64,000 nt of DNA from Martinezella hainanensis. GTDB taxonomy: Bacteria > Pseudomonadota > Alphaproteobacteria > Rhizobiales > Rhizobiaceae. A program made the position numbers and the translations under genes. The stretch spans positions 248,001 to 312,000 of the forward strand of contig NZ_FMAC01000002.1 of the NCBI RefSeq assembly GCF_900094555.1, in the 5' to 3' direction. Positions 10,670 to 19,284 of this stretch are shown piece after piece; within the stretch, counting starts at the first letter, position 1, and each line of letters begins with the position of its first letter. A model generated the notes under the pieces. The model ran no database searches. It was not told the origin of the DNA and worked only from the letters and a program-made list of their open reading frames with translations.

Positions 10670-10822
10670 CGGATGCTGTTCTCAAGTTCAAATGCTTCGC
10701 TCTTCGCAGCGAATCGCGATCGGCTGTCAAATAATGTCTTTCCCGGCCTATCAAAACTAATGATTTCCGTATCAATGGCGATCGTGTCAGCTTTTATGCC
10801 GGGTTTTTATGGATGATGACCG

Positions 10823-11458
10823 ATGTTTGACTATTCGCTTGCTCACTGGATCGGGTTTCTGACCGCTGCAATCCTCCTCAATCTGTCGCCGGGGCCGGAC
10901 ATCGCCTTCATTCTCGGCCATACAATCAGAAGCGGCATGCGCTCCGGCTTTGCGGCGCTGTTCGGGATCTGGAGCGGCGCGTGCCTGCATGTGTTGATGG
11001 CGGCGGCGGGTTTGTCGGCGATCCTCGCCGCTTCGGCGCTAGCCTTCTCGACGGTCAAATGGGTCGGCGCGGCCTATCTGATCTGGCTCGGCATCCAGGC
11101 GCTGCGCTCGAAGGGCGAGGGGGCATGGATCAGGGAGGCGGGCAAGACCCTGTCTTTCAGTCGTATCTATCGGCAAGGCATCATGGTCTCGCTGCTCAAC
11201 CCGAAAGTCGCGATCTTCTTTCTGGCCTTCCTGCCGCAATTTGTCGTCGAAGGCGCCGGCCCGGTCTGGGCACAGCTTCTGCTGCATGGCAGTCTGATTA
11301 TCGTGGTGGCCGCCTTCATCGAGCCGCCGCTCATCCTGCTCGGCGGCCGTTTGAGCGAGGCCCTTCGGCGCAATCGAAGCCTGGGTCTGTGGCTCGACCG
11401 CGGTCTCGGCACGCTGTTCGTCGCCCTCGGCGTCCGACTGGCAATCAGCGCGCGCTGA
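10823..11458 (+). CDS. LysE family translocator
   Basis: Inner membrane exporter of the LysE/RhtB superfamily, 211 residues with about six hydrophobic segments. The N-terminal SPGPDIAFILGHTIRSGMRSGFAALFGIWSG is the signature region, followed by VKWVGAAYLIWLGIQALRS and NPKVAIFFLAFLPQFV. Substrates in this family are amino acids or derivatives; none can be assigned here. It is transcribed alone between radA and alr, both on the other strand. Confidence 0.9.
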   Translation: MFDYSLAHWIGFLTAAILLNLSPGPDIAFILGHTIRSGMRSGFAALFGIWSGACLHVLMAAAGLSAILAASALAFSTVKWVGAAYLIWLGIQALRSKGEGAWIREAGKTLSFSRIYRQGIMVSLLNPKVAIFFLAFLPQFVVEGAGPVWAQLLLHGSLIIVVAAFIEPPLILLGGRLSEALRRNRSLGLWLDRGLGTLFVALGVRLAISAR

Positions 11459-11466
11459 CGCGCTTT

Positions 11467-11490
11467 GAGGAATAGCTGTGGCTATTCCTC
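11467..11490. terminator. Perfect hairpin shared by converging LysE gene and alr
   Basis: GAGGAATAGC (11467-11476), loop TGTG, GCTATTCCTC (11481-11490): a perfect 10-bp stem in the 23-bp gap between the stops of the LysE gene (+) and alr (-). The right arm overlaps the last codons and TAG stop of alr. There is no long T-run on either side. Confidence 0.55.
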
Positions 11491-12645
11491 GGTCTCTTCC
11501 GAGATATACCGGCGTTCGTGCCGCAGCCCCATGCTCGTCAGCATCTCGTAGCCGATCGTTCCGGCCGACCTTGCCGCCTCGTCGACGGAGATGTTGTTTC
11601 CGAAGAGCTCGATATAGTCGCCGGCACGGACAAGATTGTCAGGCAGGTCGGTGACATCGAAAATGGTGAGATCCATGGTGATGCGGCCGGCAACGGGCAC
11701 CTTGTGGCCGGCAACGAAGCCATGGCCGCCGGCAATGCCGGTCTGGCGCAGCGGCACGCCGCCGCTCGACTGGCTGCGCATATAGCCATCGGCATAGCCA
11801 GCCGAGACGATCGCCAGCCGGCTGTCGCGGGTCAGCTGTAGAGCGCGGCCATATCCCACCGTTTCACCTGATTTGACCGAGCGCGTCTGGATGATCCGCG
11901 CCTCTGCCGTTGCAACTGGCCGCATCGGGTTGGCCATGCCGGGAACCGCCTCGCCGCCATAAGTGGCGATGCCGGGGCGAGTGAGGTCGAAATGGTAATC
12001 CGACCCGAGGAAAATGCCGGCCGAATTGGCAAGGCTCGCCTCGATGCCTTCGAAGGCGTTGCTGACCTTGCGGAAGGCCTCGAGTTGCTGCTTGTTCATC
12101 GCATTCGAGGGATCGTCGCCGCAGGCAAGATGGCTCATCACGAGAACGGGCGCGAAGCTTGCCGGGCGGGAAACGTCGTCGGCAAGCGCGATCGCATCAT
12201 CCATCGGCAGCCCGAGCCTGTTGAAGCCGGTATCGACCTGTAGGGCGCAAGGATAGTCGCCATATTCCGAGAGAACCGACATCCAGAAGGTCAGCTGTTC
12301 CTCCGAAGCGATGACGGGCACAAGGTCGTTTTCGAAGAACCGGCGCTCCAAGCCCGGCCAGATGCCACTCAACACGAAGATGCGGGCCTCGGGCGCATAG
12401 AGCCGCAAGGTCGCGCCTTCATCGGCGGTGGCGACGAAGAAATCGCGGGCACCGGCGGCATATAGGGTTTCGCCGATATCCTCGATCCCGAGCCCGTAGG
12501 CGTCGGCCTTGACGACCGCCGACGTGCGGGCTTTTCCCGAGCGACGAGCCAGGTCGCGCCAGTTTTCGACGAGCGCGCCGAGATCCACCGTCAGCCGCAG
12601 GCCGGCGGAAGCAAAAGCATCATCGTCATTGAAAATATCTGTCAT
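11482..12645 (-). CDS. alr: Alanine racemase
   Basis: PLP enzyme that makes D-alanine for peptidoglycan. The 387-residue protein carries the PLP lysine at Lys46 in AVVKADAYGLG, the substrate-stabilising RLG in TGFNRLGLP, the catalytic tyrosine region SAGYADGYMRS and the GRITMD stretch near the active-site entry. Its length fits the family. It lies near dnaB and radA, an order I know from other rhizobia, here with two plus-strand genes interleaved. Confidence 0.95.
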   Translation of the reverse strand: MTDIFNDDDAFASAGLRLTVDLGALVENWRDLARRSGKARTSAVVKADAYGLGIEDIGETLYAAGARDFFVATADEGATLRLYAPEARIFVLSGIWPGLERRFFENDLVPVIASEEQLTFWMSVLSEYGDYPCALQVDTGFNRLGLPMDDAIALADDVSRPASFAPVLVMSHLACGDDPSNAMNKQQLEAFRKVSNAFEGIEASLANSAGIFLGSDYHFDLTRPGIATYGGEAVPGMANPMRPVATAEARIIQTRSVKSGETVGYGRALQLTRDSRLAIVSAGYADGYMRSQSSGGVPLRQTGIAGGHGFVAGHKVPVAGRITMDLTIFDVTDLPDNLVRAGDYIELFGNNISVDEAARSAGTIGYEMLTSMGLRHERRYISEETEE

Positions 12646-12873
12646 GGAGCCGCCTGAACAAGAAAATGGCCGGAGGTGATTTGGCTCCGGCCAGGATAAT
12701 GGTCATCGATGAAAAGAAAAAGTGCTGCGGCGCACGGATGCGGAATTAGCCGGCAACTCCCACCAGATTTTCTGGCGGCAACTTCGTGCGATTTGCGCTC
12801 ATTGAAAATCTTCGCCGGTTGCCATTAATGGGAATCTCGGCTGTCGCGATAGCATCGATCAACGAGGTCTCAA

Positions 12874-13473
12874 ATGGATAAACTCGCAATAGCGTTCCTT
12901 GCATCAAACAATGGAACATCGTTTCGTGCTGTCAACGAGGCCATCCGAGCGAATGAAACGAACGCTGCCGCCGTCGTGCTGATCAGCAATAAGGCTTCGT
13001 CCGCAGCGCTGACTTATGCCGCGGCAAACGGTATCCCCGCATTTCACATTCCGACGAAGGATAGGGAAGCTGAAGCGGACAGACAGCTTCGTGATATGCT
13101 CATCGCCCACGGTGCTGAGATGGTTGTTTTGTCCGGCTATCTCAAGAAGCTTGGTCCACTCACGCTAGCCGCGTTTGATAAGCGGATACTGAATGTTCAT
13201 CCGGGACTGTTGCCGCGATATGGCGGGTTGGGGATGTATGGGCGAAGGGTTCATCAAGCCGTGCTCGACAATCGAGAGACAGAAACAGGTGCAACAATCC
13301 ATCTCGTTGACGGAGAGTATGACCACGGACGAACCGTGGTCACCTCGACTGTTCAAATCCATCACGACGATGACGTGCTTTCGCTAGAACAACGGGTCAT
13401 GGTTGCGGAATGCCAGCTTTTCATCGATCTCATAAGGCGCATCTCCATAGGTGAACTGCGCCTGCCATTGTAA
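12874..13473 (+). CDS. PurN-like formyltransferase, orphan
   Basis: A 199-residue protein of the phosphoribosylglycinamide formyltransferase fold. The three catalytic residues of PurN can be aligned: Asn107 and His109 in ILNVHPGLLP, and Asp150 in HLVDGEYDHG. The N-terminal SNNGTSF matches the phosphate loop of PurN. It stands alone between alr and dnaB, not with purM as the housekeeping purN usually does. Codon use is visibly more AT-rich than in neighbouring genes, so acquisition by transfer is plausible. It could be a second GAR transformylase or a formyltransferase acting on another amine. Confidence 0.8.
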   Translation: MDKLAIAFLASNNGTSFRAVNEAIRANETNAAAVVLISNKASSAALTYAAANGIPAFHIPTKDREAEADRQLRDMLIAHGAEMVVLSGYLKKLGPLTLAAFDKRILNVHPGLLPRYGGLGMYGRRVHQAVLDNRETETGATIHLVDGEYDHGRTVVTSTVQIHHDDDVLSLEQRVMVAECQLFIDLIRRISIGELRLPL

Positions 13474-13559
13474 GATGGACTTTCGCCTCGGACCGAAAGC
13501 TACGGTCTGACGGCAGCATTGGTACAAAGATCACACAGATGCGCCGATAAGTGCCCGCC

Positions 13560-15056
13560 TCAATGTTCCTCGTACTGCGTGAAAGACGGGTCGGCGAGAT
13601 CGGCGAAGCGGGTGAACTCCGACTGGAAGGCGAGCTTCACCGTGCCCGTCGGTCCGTGACGCTGCTTGGCGATGATGACGTCGGCGGTGCCCTTCACGCG
13701 GTCGAACAGGGCTTCCCATTCCGCGTATTTCGGATCGTTCGGATCGCGCGGCTCCTGGTTTTTCACATAATACTCCTCGCGGAACACGAAGAGCACCACG
13801 TCGGCGTCCTGCTCGATCGAGCCGGATTCACGAAGGTCCGAAAGCTGCGGCCGCTTGTCGTCGCGGCTTTCGACCGCACGCGAGAGCTGCGAGAGCGCAA
13901 CGATCGGAACGTTGAGCTCCTTGCCGAGCGCCTTCAGGCCGGTGGTGATCTCGGTGATTTCCTGCACGCGGTTCTCGCCCGACTTTTTCGAGCCGGTCAT
14001 CAGCTGAACGTAGTCGACGACCAGCACGTCGAGGCCGCGCTGGCGCTTGAGACGGCGGGCGCGGGCGGCGAGTTGGGCGATCGAGATACCGCCGGTCTGG
14101 TCGATATAGAGCGGCACCTTCTGCATCATCATCGAGCAGGCCACCAGCTTTTCGAAATCGGCATCGTTGATATCGCCGCGGCGGATCTTCGAGGAGGAGA
14201 CTTCCGTCTGCTCGGAGATGATACGGGTGGCGAGCTGTTCGGACGACATTTCCAGCGAGTAGAAGCCGACGACGCCGCCGTTCTTCGCCTTGGTGGAACC
14301 GTCCGCCTGCACTTCGCCTTCGAAGGCGGCGGCGATGTTGTAGGCGATGTTGGTGGCAAGCGAAGTCTTGCCCATGCCGGGACGTCCGGCAAGGATGATC
14401 AAGTCGGAGCGCTGCAGGCCGCCCATCTTGCTGTCCAGTGAATGAATGCCCGTGGAGATGCCCGAAAGACCGCCGTCGCGCTCCTTGGCGACGGCCGCCA
14501 TGTCGATGGCGAGCGCCACGGCATCGTTGAAGGACTGGAAGCCGCCGTCGTAGCGGCCGTTTTCGGCGAGTTCGAACAGCCGGCGTTCGGTATCCTCGAT
14601 CTGCGTCTGCGGCGGCATGTCGAGAGGCGCGTCATAGGCGATATTGACCATGTCCTCGCCGATGGTGATCAGCGCGCGGCGCAGCGCCAGATCGTAGATG
14701 GCGCGGCCATAGTCTTCCGCATTGATGATCGACACGGCTTCGACGGCGAGGCGCGCGAGATACTGCGCGACCGTCATGTCGCCGACCTTTTCGTCCGCCG
14801 GCACAAAGCTCTTGATGGTCACCGGGTTGGCGGTCTTGCCCATGCGGATGATGTCGCCCGCGACCTCGAAGATCTTGCGGTGCAGCGGTTCATAGAGATG
14901 GATCGGCTTAAGGAAGTCGGAGACGCGGTAATAGGCATCGTTGTTGACGAGGATGGCGCCGAGCAGGGCCTGCTCCGCCTCGATATTGTTCGGCGCTTCG
15001 CGATAGTGCTGGTCGGCGGGAGCAATGGCGGCGAGCTTTCGCGCAGCTTCGTTCAT
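13560..15056 (-). CDS. dnaB: Replicative DNA helicase
   Basis: Hexameric 5'-3' helicase at the replication fork. The 498-residue protein has the N-terminal DnaB domain (PPNIEAEQALLGAIL-like start at residue 20 or so) and a RecA-type C-terminal domain with Walker A GRPGMGKTSL, Walker B LDVLVVDYVQLM and the LSQLSRAVESR and RESGSIEQDAD motifs. No intein is seen. ATG 15056 (MNEAARKLAAI) was preferred over ATG 15071 because the extra five residues look non-conserved; the Shine-Dalgarno signal is weak for both. Confidence 0.95.
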   Translation of the reverse strand: MNEAARKLAAIAPADQHYREAPNNIEAEQALLGAILVNNDAYYRVSDFLKPIHLYEPLHRKIFEVAGDIIRMGKTANPVTIKSFVPADEKVGDMTVAQYLARLAVEAVSIINAEDYGRAIYDLALRRALITIGEDMVNIAYDAPLDMPPQTQIEDTERRLFELAENGRYDGGFQSFNDAVALAIDMAAVAKERDGGLSGISTGIHSLDSKMGGLQRSDLIILAGRPGMGKTSLATNIAYNIAAAFEGEVQADGSTKAKNGGVVGFYSLEMSSEQLATRIISEQTEVSSSKIRRGDINDADFEKLVACSMMMQKVPLYIDQTGGISIAQLAARARRLKRQRGLDVLVVDYVQLMTGSKKSGENRVQEITEITTGLKALGKELNVPIVALSQLSRAVESRDDKRPQLSDLRESGSIEQDADVVLFVFREEYYVKNQEPRDPNDPKYAEWEALFDRVKGTADVIIAKQRHGPTGTVKLAFQSEFTRFADLADPSFTQYEEH

Positions 15057-15405
15057 TTTCCATCTCTTCATGCTTTAGGGTGTCGACTGGTTTGCGACGA
15101 TCCGATGTCATGGTCAACCGTGCAAATGGGTGTCCACCCGGAGCGGGGCAAATAGGGCTGGCCTATCAACGTTTTTCCACTCGTCCACAGGGACAGATTT
15201 CCGCCACGTAAAAAATCTCTTGTGGCCACTTTGCAACGAAAAGATCGACACACGAATCACATATGCAAACTATCCGTGGGGAATATTTTAGCCGGGTCTT
15301 TCGCCGTGTACATCAATTGTTGCGGCTATCATGCTTGAAAAGCTGGGAAAATCCGGGTATTTCCTTTGGATTAGGGTAGGATGCTAATAGTATAAAGTTG
15401 CAACA
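15057..15405. other. Intergenic region between dnaB and the MarR operon
   Basis: This 349-bp divergent promoter region holds no supportable gene. It contains several degenerate DnaA-box-like words (TTTTCCACT at 15173-15181, TCGTCCACA at 15181-15189, and GTGTCCACC near 15130), each differing from TTATCCACA at two or more places. It also contains the inverted ATTGTTGC/GCAACAAT pair described separately. Confidence 0.6.
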
Positions 15406-15407
15406 AT
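15316..15407 (+). promoter_or_regulatory. Candidate promoter and split operator of the MarR-efflux operon
   Basis: ATTGTTGC (15316-15323) and its exact reverse complement GCAACAAT (15400-15407) lie 76 bp apart; the downstream arm lies inside the palindrome GTTGCAAC (15397-15404) and runs into the MarR start codon. Between them TTGGAT near 15366 and TATAAA at 15391-15396 could be -35 and -10 boxes. That would put transcription initiation at or next to the ATG. Autorepression by the MarR protein is an inference. Confidence 0.45.
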
Positions 15408-15849
15408 GCCAGGTGCGCCATCAAGACAAGAACTCTTCGACGACCTTTCCGCGTTCAATCGCAAGCTGAGGGCAGCGTTTGACGCTCTCGTTCGCGAACA
15501 CGGGATGACGCTTTCCCGTGCAAGGGTTTTTCGCAAGCTCTCCCGCCGGGACGGGATCAACCAGAGGGAGCTTGCCGACGAGCTGGAGCTGGAAACGCCG
15601 ACGCTCGTGCGCATCCTCGATGCCATGGAGGCACAGAACTTCATCGAGCGCCGCGCCGCGATATCCGATCGCCGCGCCAAGCAGATATTCATGACGGAAT
15701 CCGGAAAAGTCGTCGCCGCCGAAGTCGAGGCTCTTGCCACCGGTGTGCGCGCGGATATCTTGGAGGGGATTTCGGACGAGGACGTCGGCATGGCGCTGAA
15801 GGTGATCCGTGCCATGACGGCCAACCTCCAGAATGTGGGCAAATCATGA
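15406..15849 (+). CDS. MarR family transcriptional regulator
   Basis: Winged-helix regulator of 147 residues. The recognition region reads LSRRDGINQRELADELELETPTLVRILDAMEAQNFIERR and the wing ends SDRRAKQIF, typical of the SlyA/MarR group. It is followed 8 bp later by an EmrB-like exporter and then an EmrA-like fusion protein, so it most likely represses that pump and responds to its substrates. No Shine-Dalgarno precedes ATG 15406 and the sequence there looks like a -10 box, suggesting a leaderless message. No later in-frame start would preserve the domain. Confidence 0.9.
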   Translation: MPGAPSRQELFDDLSAFNRKLRAAFDALVREHGMTLSRARVFRKLSRRDGINQRELADELELETPTLVRILDAMEAQNFIERRAAISDRRAKQIFMTESGKVVAAEVEALATGVRADILEGISDEDVGMALKVIRAMTANLQNVGKS

Positions 15850-15857
15850 GGTAGAGT

Positions 15858-17504
15858 ATGAGCGGTGATCCGGGCGCGGTCGCCAACGCGGAAGCCAACG
15901 CCGTCCCACCCGCTCCACCGCCTATGCCGGGCTGGAAAGTGCCGCTCTATATTGCGGCATCCGTCATGTTCTTCCTGACCCAGGGTCTGGGTCTCAACCT
16001 CGCCTTCGCCAATCTCACGCAGATCCAGGGAACCATCGCGGCGACGACCACCGAATCCGCATGGCTGTCGGCCGCCTATATGGCGCCCAATGTCAGCCTC
16101 GCCATCGCGCTGGTGAAGATCCGTCTTCAATATGGCGTGCGCAATTTCGCCGAGGTCAGCATTCTCGGCTTCGTGCTCGCCTCGTTGCTCAATCTCTTCG
16201 TCTCCGACCTGCATTCGGCGATCGTCGTTCGCTTCTTGAGCGGCATTGCCGGCGCGCCGCTGTCGACTCTCGGTTTCCTTTATATGCTGGAAGCCTTCGA
16301 GCCGGCGAAGAAGATGACGATCGGCGTCAGCCTGGCGATGATGAATACGCTGCTTGCTGCTCCCATCACTCGCCTCGTATCGCCCTCACTGCTGGATTAT
16401 GGGGAATGGCGCGGCCTTTACACGCTCGAAATGGCGCTGGCGCTGCTGGTCATGCCGATCATCTATCTCTTGCCGCTGACGCCGCCGCCGCGCGTCAAGG
16501 TCATCGTTCTGGGCGATATCTTCAGCTATCTCCTTGTGGCGATCGGTTTCGGCTGTCTGGCTGTTGCCCTGTCGGTCGGGCGCCTCTACTGGTGGCTGGA
16601 GGTACCATGGCTCGGGGTCGTCTTGGCGATCGCCGTCGCGTCCCTGACCGTTGCGATCGTCGTCGAGCTGAGACGTTCGACGCCTTTGATCGACGTCCGC
16701 TGGCTGCTCCGGCCGGAAATCTTGCACCTGACGGCGATCCTTCTGATCTTCCGAATCATTGCCGCCGAGCAGACCTCGGTCGTCATGACCTTTTATCAGA
16801 ACGCGGTCGGGCTGCTCTACGATCAGCTCTCCATGCTCTATTGGATCATCTTGGCTTTCTCCGTCATCGGCGGTCTCATCTGCACCGTGTTCATGAGCTA
16901 TGGCTTCAGCTGGCAGATACAGTTCGTCGCACTCGTCCTGATGGGCGTTGGCTGCCTGATGGATTCTCAGGTGACGAACCTGACCCGTCCCGAGCAGATG
17001 TATCTCAGCCAGGCGCTGGTCGCAGCCGGCGCGGCTCTCTTCCTGCCGCCATCCATGTCGGAGGGTTTCAAGGCGGCCATCACCAAGGGACCGCCTTATC
17101 TGGTGACCTTCTTCGTCGTCTTCACCTTCACGCAGAGCATCGGCGGTCTTATCGGCTCGGCCTTTTACGGCACGCTGATCACCATTCGCGAAAAGTTCCA
17201 TTCCGCCGTGCTGACCGAGCACGTGCTGCTGACCGATCCGCACGTGGCTAATCGCGTCAGCCAGCTTTCATCCTCCTATGGCAAGGTGATCGGTGATAGT
17301 GCGCTTCTGAAGGGGGAGGGGGTGGCGTTGCTCGGCGCGCAGGTTAGCCGTGAGGCCAACATGCTCGCCTATGGAGACGCTTTCCTCGTTGCCGCCGTGA
17401 TCGCCTTCCTTTCTCTTGCCGGCCTATCCATCCATGTCCTCTTCCGCTTCGTCAGAGCACGTCTGGCCGACGATCGGTTGGAGGTCGTGACATCTAACCA
17501 ATGA
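15858..17504 (+). CDS. DHA2-type MFS drug exporter (EmrB-like)
   Basis: Inner membrane proton antiporter, 548 residues with about 14 hydrophobic segments, the DHA2 topology. The N-terminal PGWKVPLYIAASVMFFLTQG segment lacks the usual conserved acidic residue of EmrB TM1. The chain continues through ESAWLSAAYMAPN and ends in a large periplasmic-type loop before the last helix. Together with the downstream HlyD/EmrA protein and an outer membrane channel encoded elsewhere it would form a tripartite pump. It starts 8 bp after the MarR gene and ends 17 bp before the fusion protein. Confidence 0.88.
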   Translation: MSGDPGAVANAEANAVPPAPPPMPGWKVPLYIAASVMFFLTQGLGLNLAFANLTQIQGTIAATTTESAWLSAAYMAPNVSLAIALVKIRLQYGVRNFAEVSILGFVLASLLNLFVSDLHSAIVVRFLSGIAGAPLSTLGFLYMLEAFEPAKKMTIGVSLAMMNTLLAAPITRLVSPSLLDYGEWRGLYTLEMALALLVMPIIYLLPLTPPPRVKVIVLGDIFSYLLVAIGFGCLAVALSVGRLYWWLEVPWLGVVLAIAVASLTVAIVVELRRSTPLIDVRWLLRPEILHLTAILLIFRIIAAEQTSVVMTFYQNAVGLLYDQLSMLYWIILAFSVIGGLICTVFMSYGFSWQIQFVALVLMGVGCLMDSQVTNLTRPEQMYLSQALVAAGAALFLPPSMSEGFKAAITKGPPYLVTFFVVFTFTQSIGGLIGSAFYGTLITIREKFHSAVLTEHVLLTDPHVANRVSQLSSSYGKVIGDSALLKGEGVALLGAQVSREANMLAYGDAFLVAAVIAFLSLAGLSIHVLFRFVRARLADDRLEVVTSNQ

Positions 17505-17521
17505 GGATATGAAGTAGCTCC

Positions 17522-18589
17522 ATGTCGAGGCTCGTTCGCTCCCCAATCGAAGTCATCGCCGTTCTCGCTGGTGTCGGCGGTGTCATGCTGGTGCTCTATG
17601 CCTGGCACCTGCCACCCTTCAAAACTGCGGTCGAGACCACAGACGACGCCTATGTCAAAGGCTATGTCACGACCATCAGCCCACAGGTCAGCGGCTATAT
17701 CACCGACGTGCCGATCAAGGACTACAAGCTCGTGAAGGAGGGCGATGTGCTCGCCCAGATCGATAACCGCATCTACAAACAGAAGGTGGCGCAGGCGCAT
17801 GCCACGCTCGATGGACAGAAGGCGGCGCTGGCCAATTCGCAGCAGCAGGAGCAGGCTGCCAAGGCCGGCATCGTCTCCAGCCAGGCGCAGATCGACAGCG
17901 CCAACGCAGCGCTGAAACGTGCCCAGCTTGCCGCCGATCGCGTCACGACGCTGGTCTCCAGAGGGGTGTCGACGACAAGCGATTCCGAACAGGCGCAGGC
18001 GACGCTGCAGCAGGCACAGGCATCGGTCAATCAGGCAAAGGCTGCCCTCGACGTCTCCCAGCAGAACCTGACGACGATCATCGTCAATCGCGCCTCGCTC
18101 GAGGCAGGCGTCAGCGGTGCGGAGGCTGCCGTGCAGCTTGCCGATATCGATCTGGACAATACGACGATCAGGGCGCCGCAAGACGGCCGCATCGGGGAAA
18201 TCGGCGTGCGCCTCGGCCAATATGTAACGCCCGGCACGCAGCTGATGAACCTCGTCCCGAAAGACGTCTGGGTCATCGCCAATTTCAAGGAAACGCAGCT
18301 TGACGGCATGAAGCTCGATCAGCCTGCCACGATCTCCGTAGATGCGCTCGGGCGTCGCGAGATCAAGGGCCGCATCCAGCGCTTCTCTCCAGCCGCGGGC
18401 TCGGAATTCGCCGTCATCAGGCCCGACAACGCTACGGGCAATTTCACCAAGGTCGCCCAGCGTCTCGGCGTCAGGGTCAAGATCGAGGATGGCCAGCCAC
18501 TGGCGGATCAGCTGGCGCCTGGCATGTCCGTGGTCGTTTCGATCGACAAGGATTCGGCGCCTCTGCCGGAGATTAAGGATAACGACTGA
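17522..18589 (+). CDS. HlyD/EmrA-type membrane fusion protein
   Basis: Periplasmic adaptor of a tripartite efflux pump, 355 residues. A single N-terminal membrane anchor (about residues 8-30, IAVLAGVGGVMLVLYAW) is followed by the biotinyl-lipoyl-like half TTDDAYVKGYVTTISPQVSGYI, an Ala/Gln-rich coiled-coil hairpin (about 80-190), the second lipoyl half TTIRAPQDGRIGEIGVRLGQYV and a beta-barrel domain. It is the last gene of the MarR-EmrB-EmrA operon and is closed by a strong hairpin at 18623-18656. Confidence 0.9.
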   Translation: MSRLVRSPIEVIAVLAGVGGVMLVLYAWHLPPFKTAVETTDDAYVKGYVTTISPQVSGYITDVPIKDYKLVKEGDVLAQIDNRIYKQKVAQAHATLDGQKAALANSQQQEQAAKAGIVSSQAQIDSANAALKRAQLAADRVTTLVSRGVSTTSDSEQAQATLQQAQASVNQAKAALDVSQQNLTTIIVNRASLEAGVSGAEAAVQLADIDLDNTTIRAPQDGRIGEIGVRLGQYVTPGTQLMNLVPKDVWVIANFKETQLDGMKLDQPATISVDALGRREIKGRIQRFSPAAGSEFAVIRPDNATGNFTKVAQRLGVRVKIEDGQPLADQLAPGMSVVVSIDKDSAPLPEIKDND

Positions 18590-18622
18590 CCGAGGGGTTC
18601 TCTCTATCCTCTGCCAGAAAAC

Positions 18623-18656
18623 AAGAAAGCCTGGGTCGGAAGACCCAGGCTTTCTT
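18623..18656. terminator. Bidirectional terminator between the efflux operon and rplI
   Basis: A perfect 15-bp stem, AAGAAAGCCTGGGTC (18623-18637) and GACCCAGGCTTTCTT (18642-18656), closed by a GGAA loop. It lies between convergent hlyD-like (+) and rplI (-) genes, and T-rich flanks exist on both strands. Confidence 0.85.
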
Positions 18657-18685
18657 TCATTCGTAATCTTGAGAAGGCTTGAGGA

Positions 18686-19264
18686 TCAAGCTTCTTCGTC
18701 GCCGTCGCGGTCAGCTTCCGGATCGAAGAAGTCTTCCGGACGCAGAGCGTCTTCGTCAACGCCGTAGATGGCGTCGGCGGAGGTGAGGGTTTCACCCTTG
18801 GCCTGACGCTCGGCTTCTTCAGCGGAACGAGCGACGTTGAGCTGAACGTGGATTTCGACTTCGGAGTGAAGTGCGATAGCAACGTCGTGCAGGCCGATGG
18901 CCTTGATCGGCGTGTTCAGGTGAACCTGGCTGCGGCCGATGTTGAAGCCTTCTGCGGCGAGGATTTCGACGACGTCGCGAGCAGCGACCGAACCGTAGAG
19001 CTGGCCGGTTTCGCCAGCCGAGCGAACGACGATGAAGGACTTGCCGCCGAGAACGTCGGCAACCTTCTGGGCTTCGCTCTTGCGCTCGAGGTTACGGGCT
19101 TCGAGCGTTGCACGTTCGGCTTCGAAACGAGCCTTGTTGGCGGCGTTGGCGCGCAGTGCCTTGCCGAGCGGCAGCAGGTAGTTACGGGCAAAGCCGTCGC
19201 GAACCTTGACGGTTTCGCCCATCTGGCCGAGCTTGGAGATGCGTTCGAGAAGAATGACTTCCAT
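18686..19264 (-). CDS. rplI: 50S ribosomal protein L9
   Basis: 192-residue L9. The N-domain [32 protein letters not shown] is the family signature, followed by the long central helix ([23 protein letters not shown]) and the C-domain. It has an acidic tail rich in Asp and Glu (about residues 165-192) that Escherichia L9 lacks. The reading frame is open far upstream across the DUF2232 gene, but the true start is ATG 19264. Last gene of the rpsF-rpsR-DUF2232-rplI group. Confidence 0.97.
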   Translation of the reverse strand: MEVILLERISKLGQMGETVKVRDGFARNYLLPLGKALRANAANKARFEAERATLEARNLERKSEAQKVADVLGGKSFIVVRSAGETGQLYGSVAARDVVEILAAEGFNIGRSQVHLNTPIKAIGLHDVAIALHSEVEIHVQLNVARSAEEAERQAKGETLTSADAIYGVDEDALRPEDFFDPEADRDGDEEA

Positions 19265-19284
19265 TTTCGTTGTTCCTTTCGATA

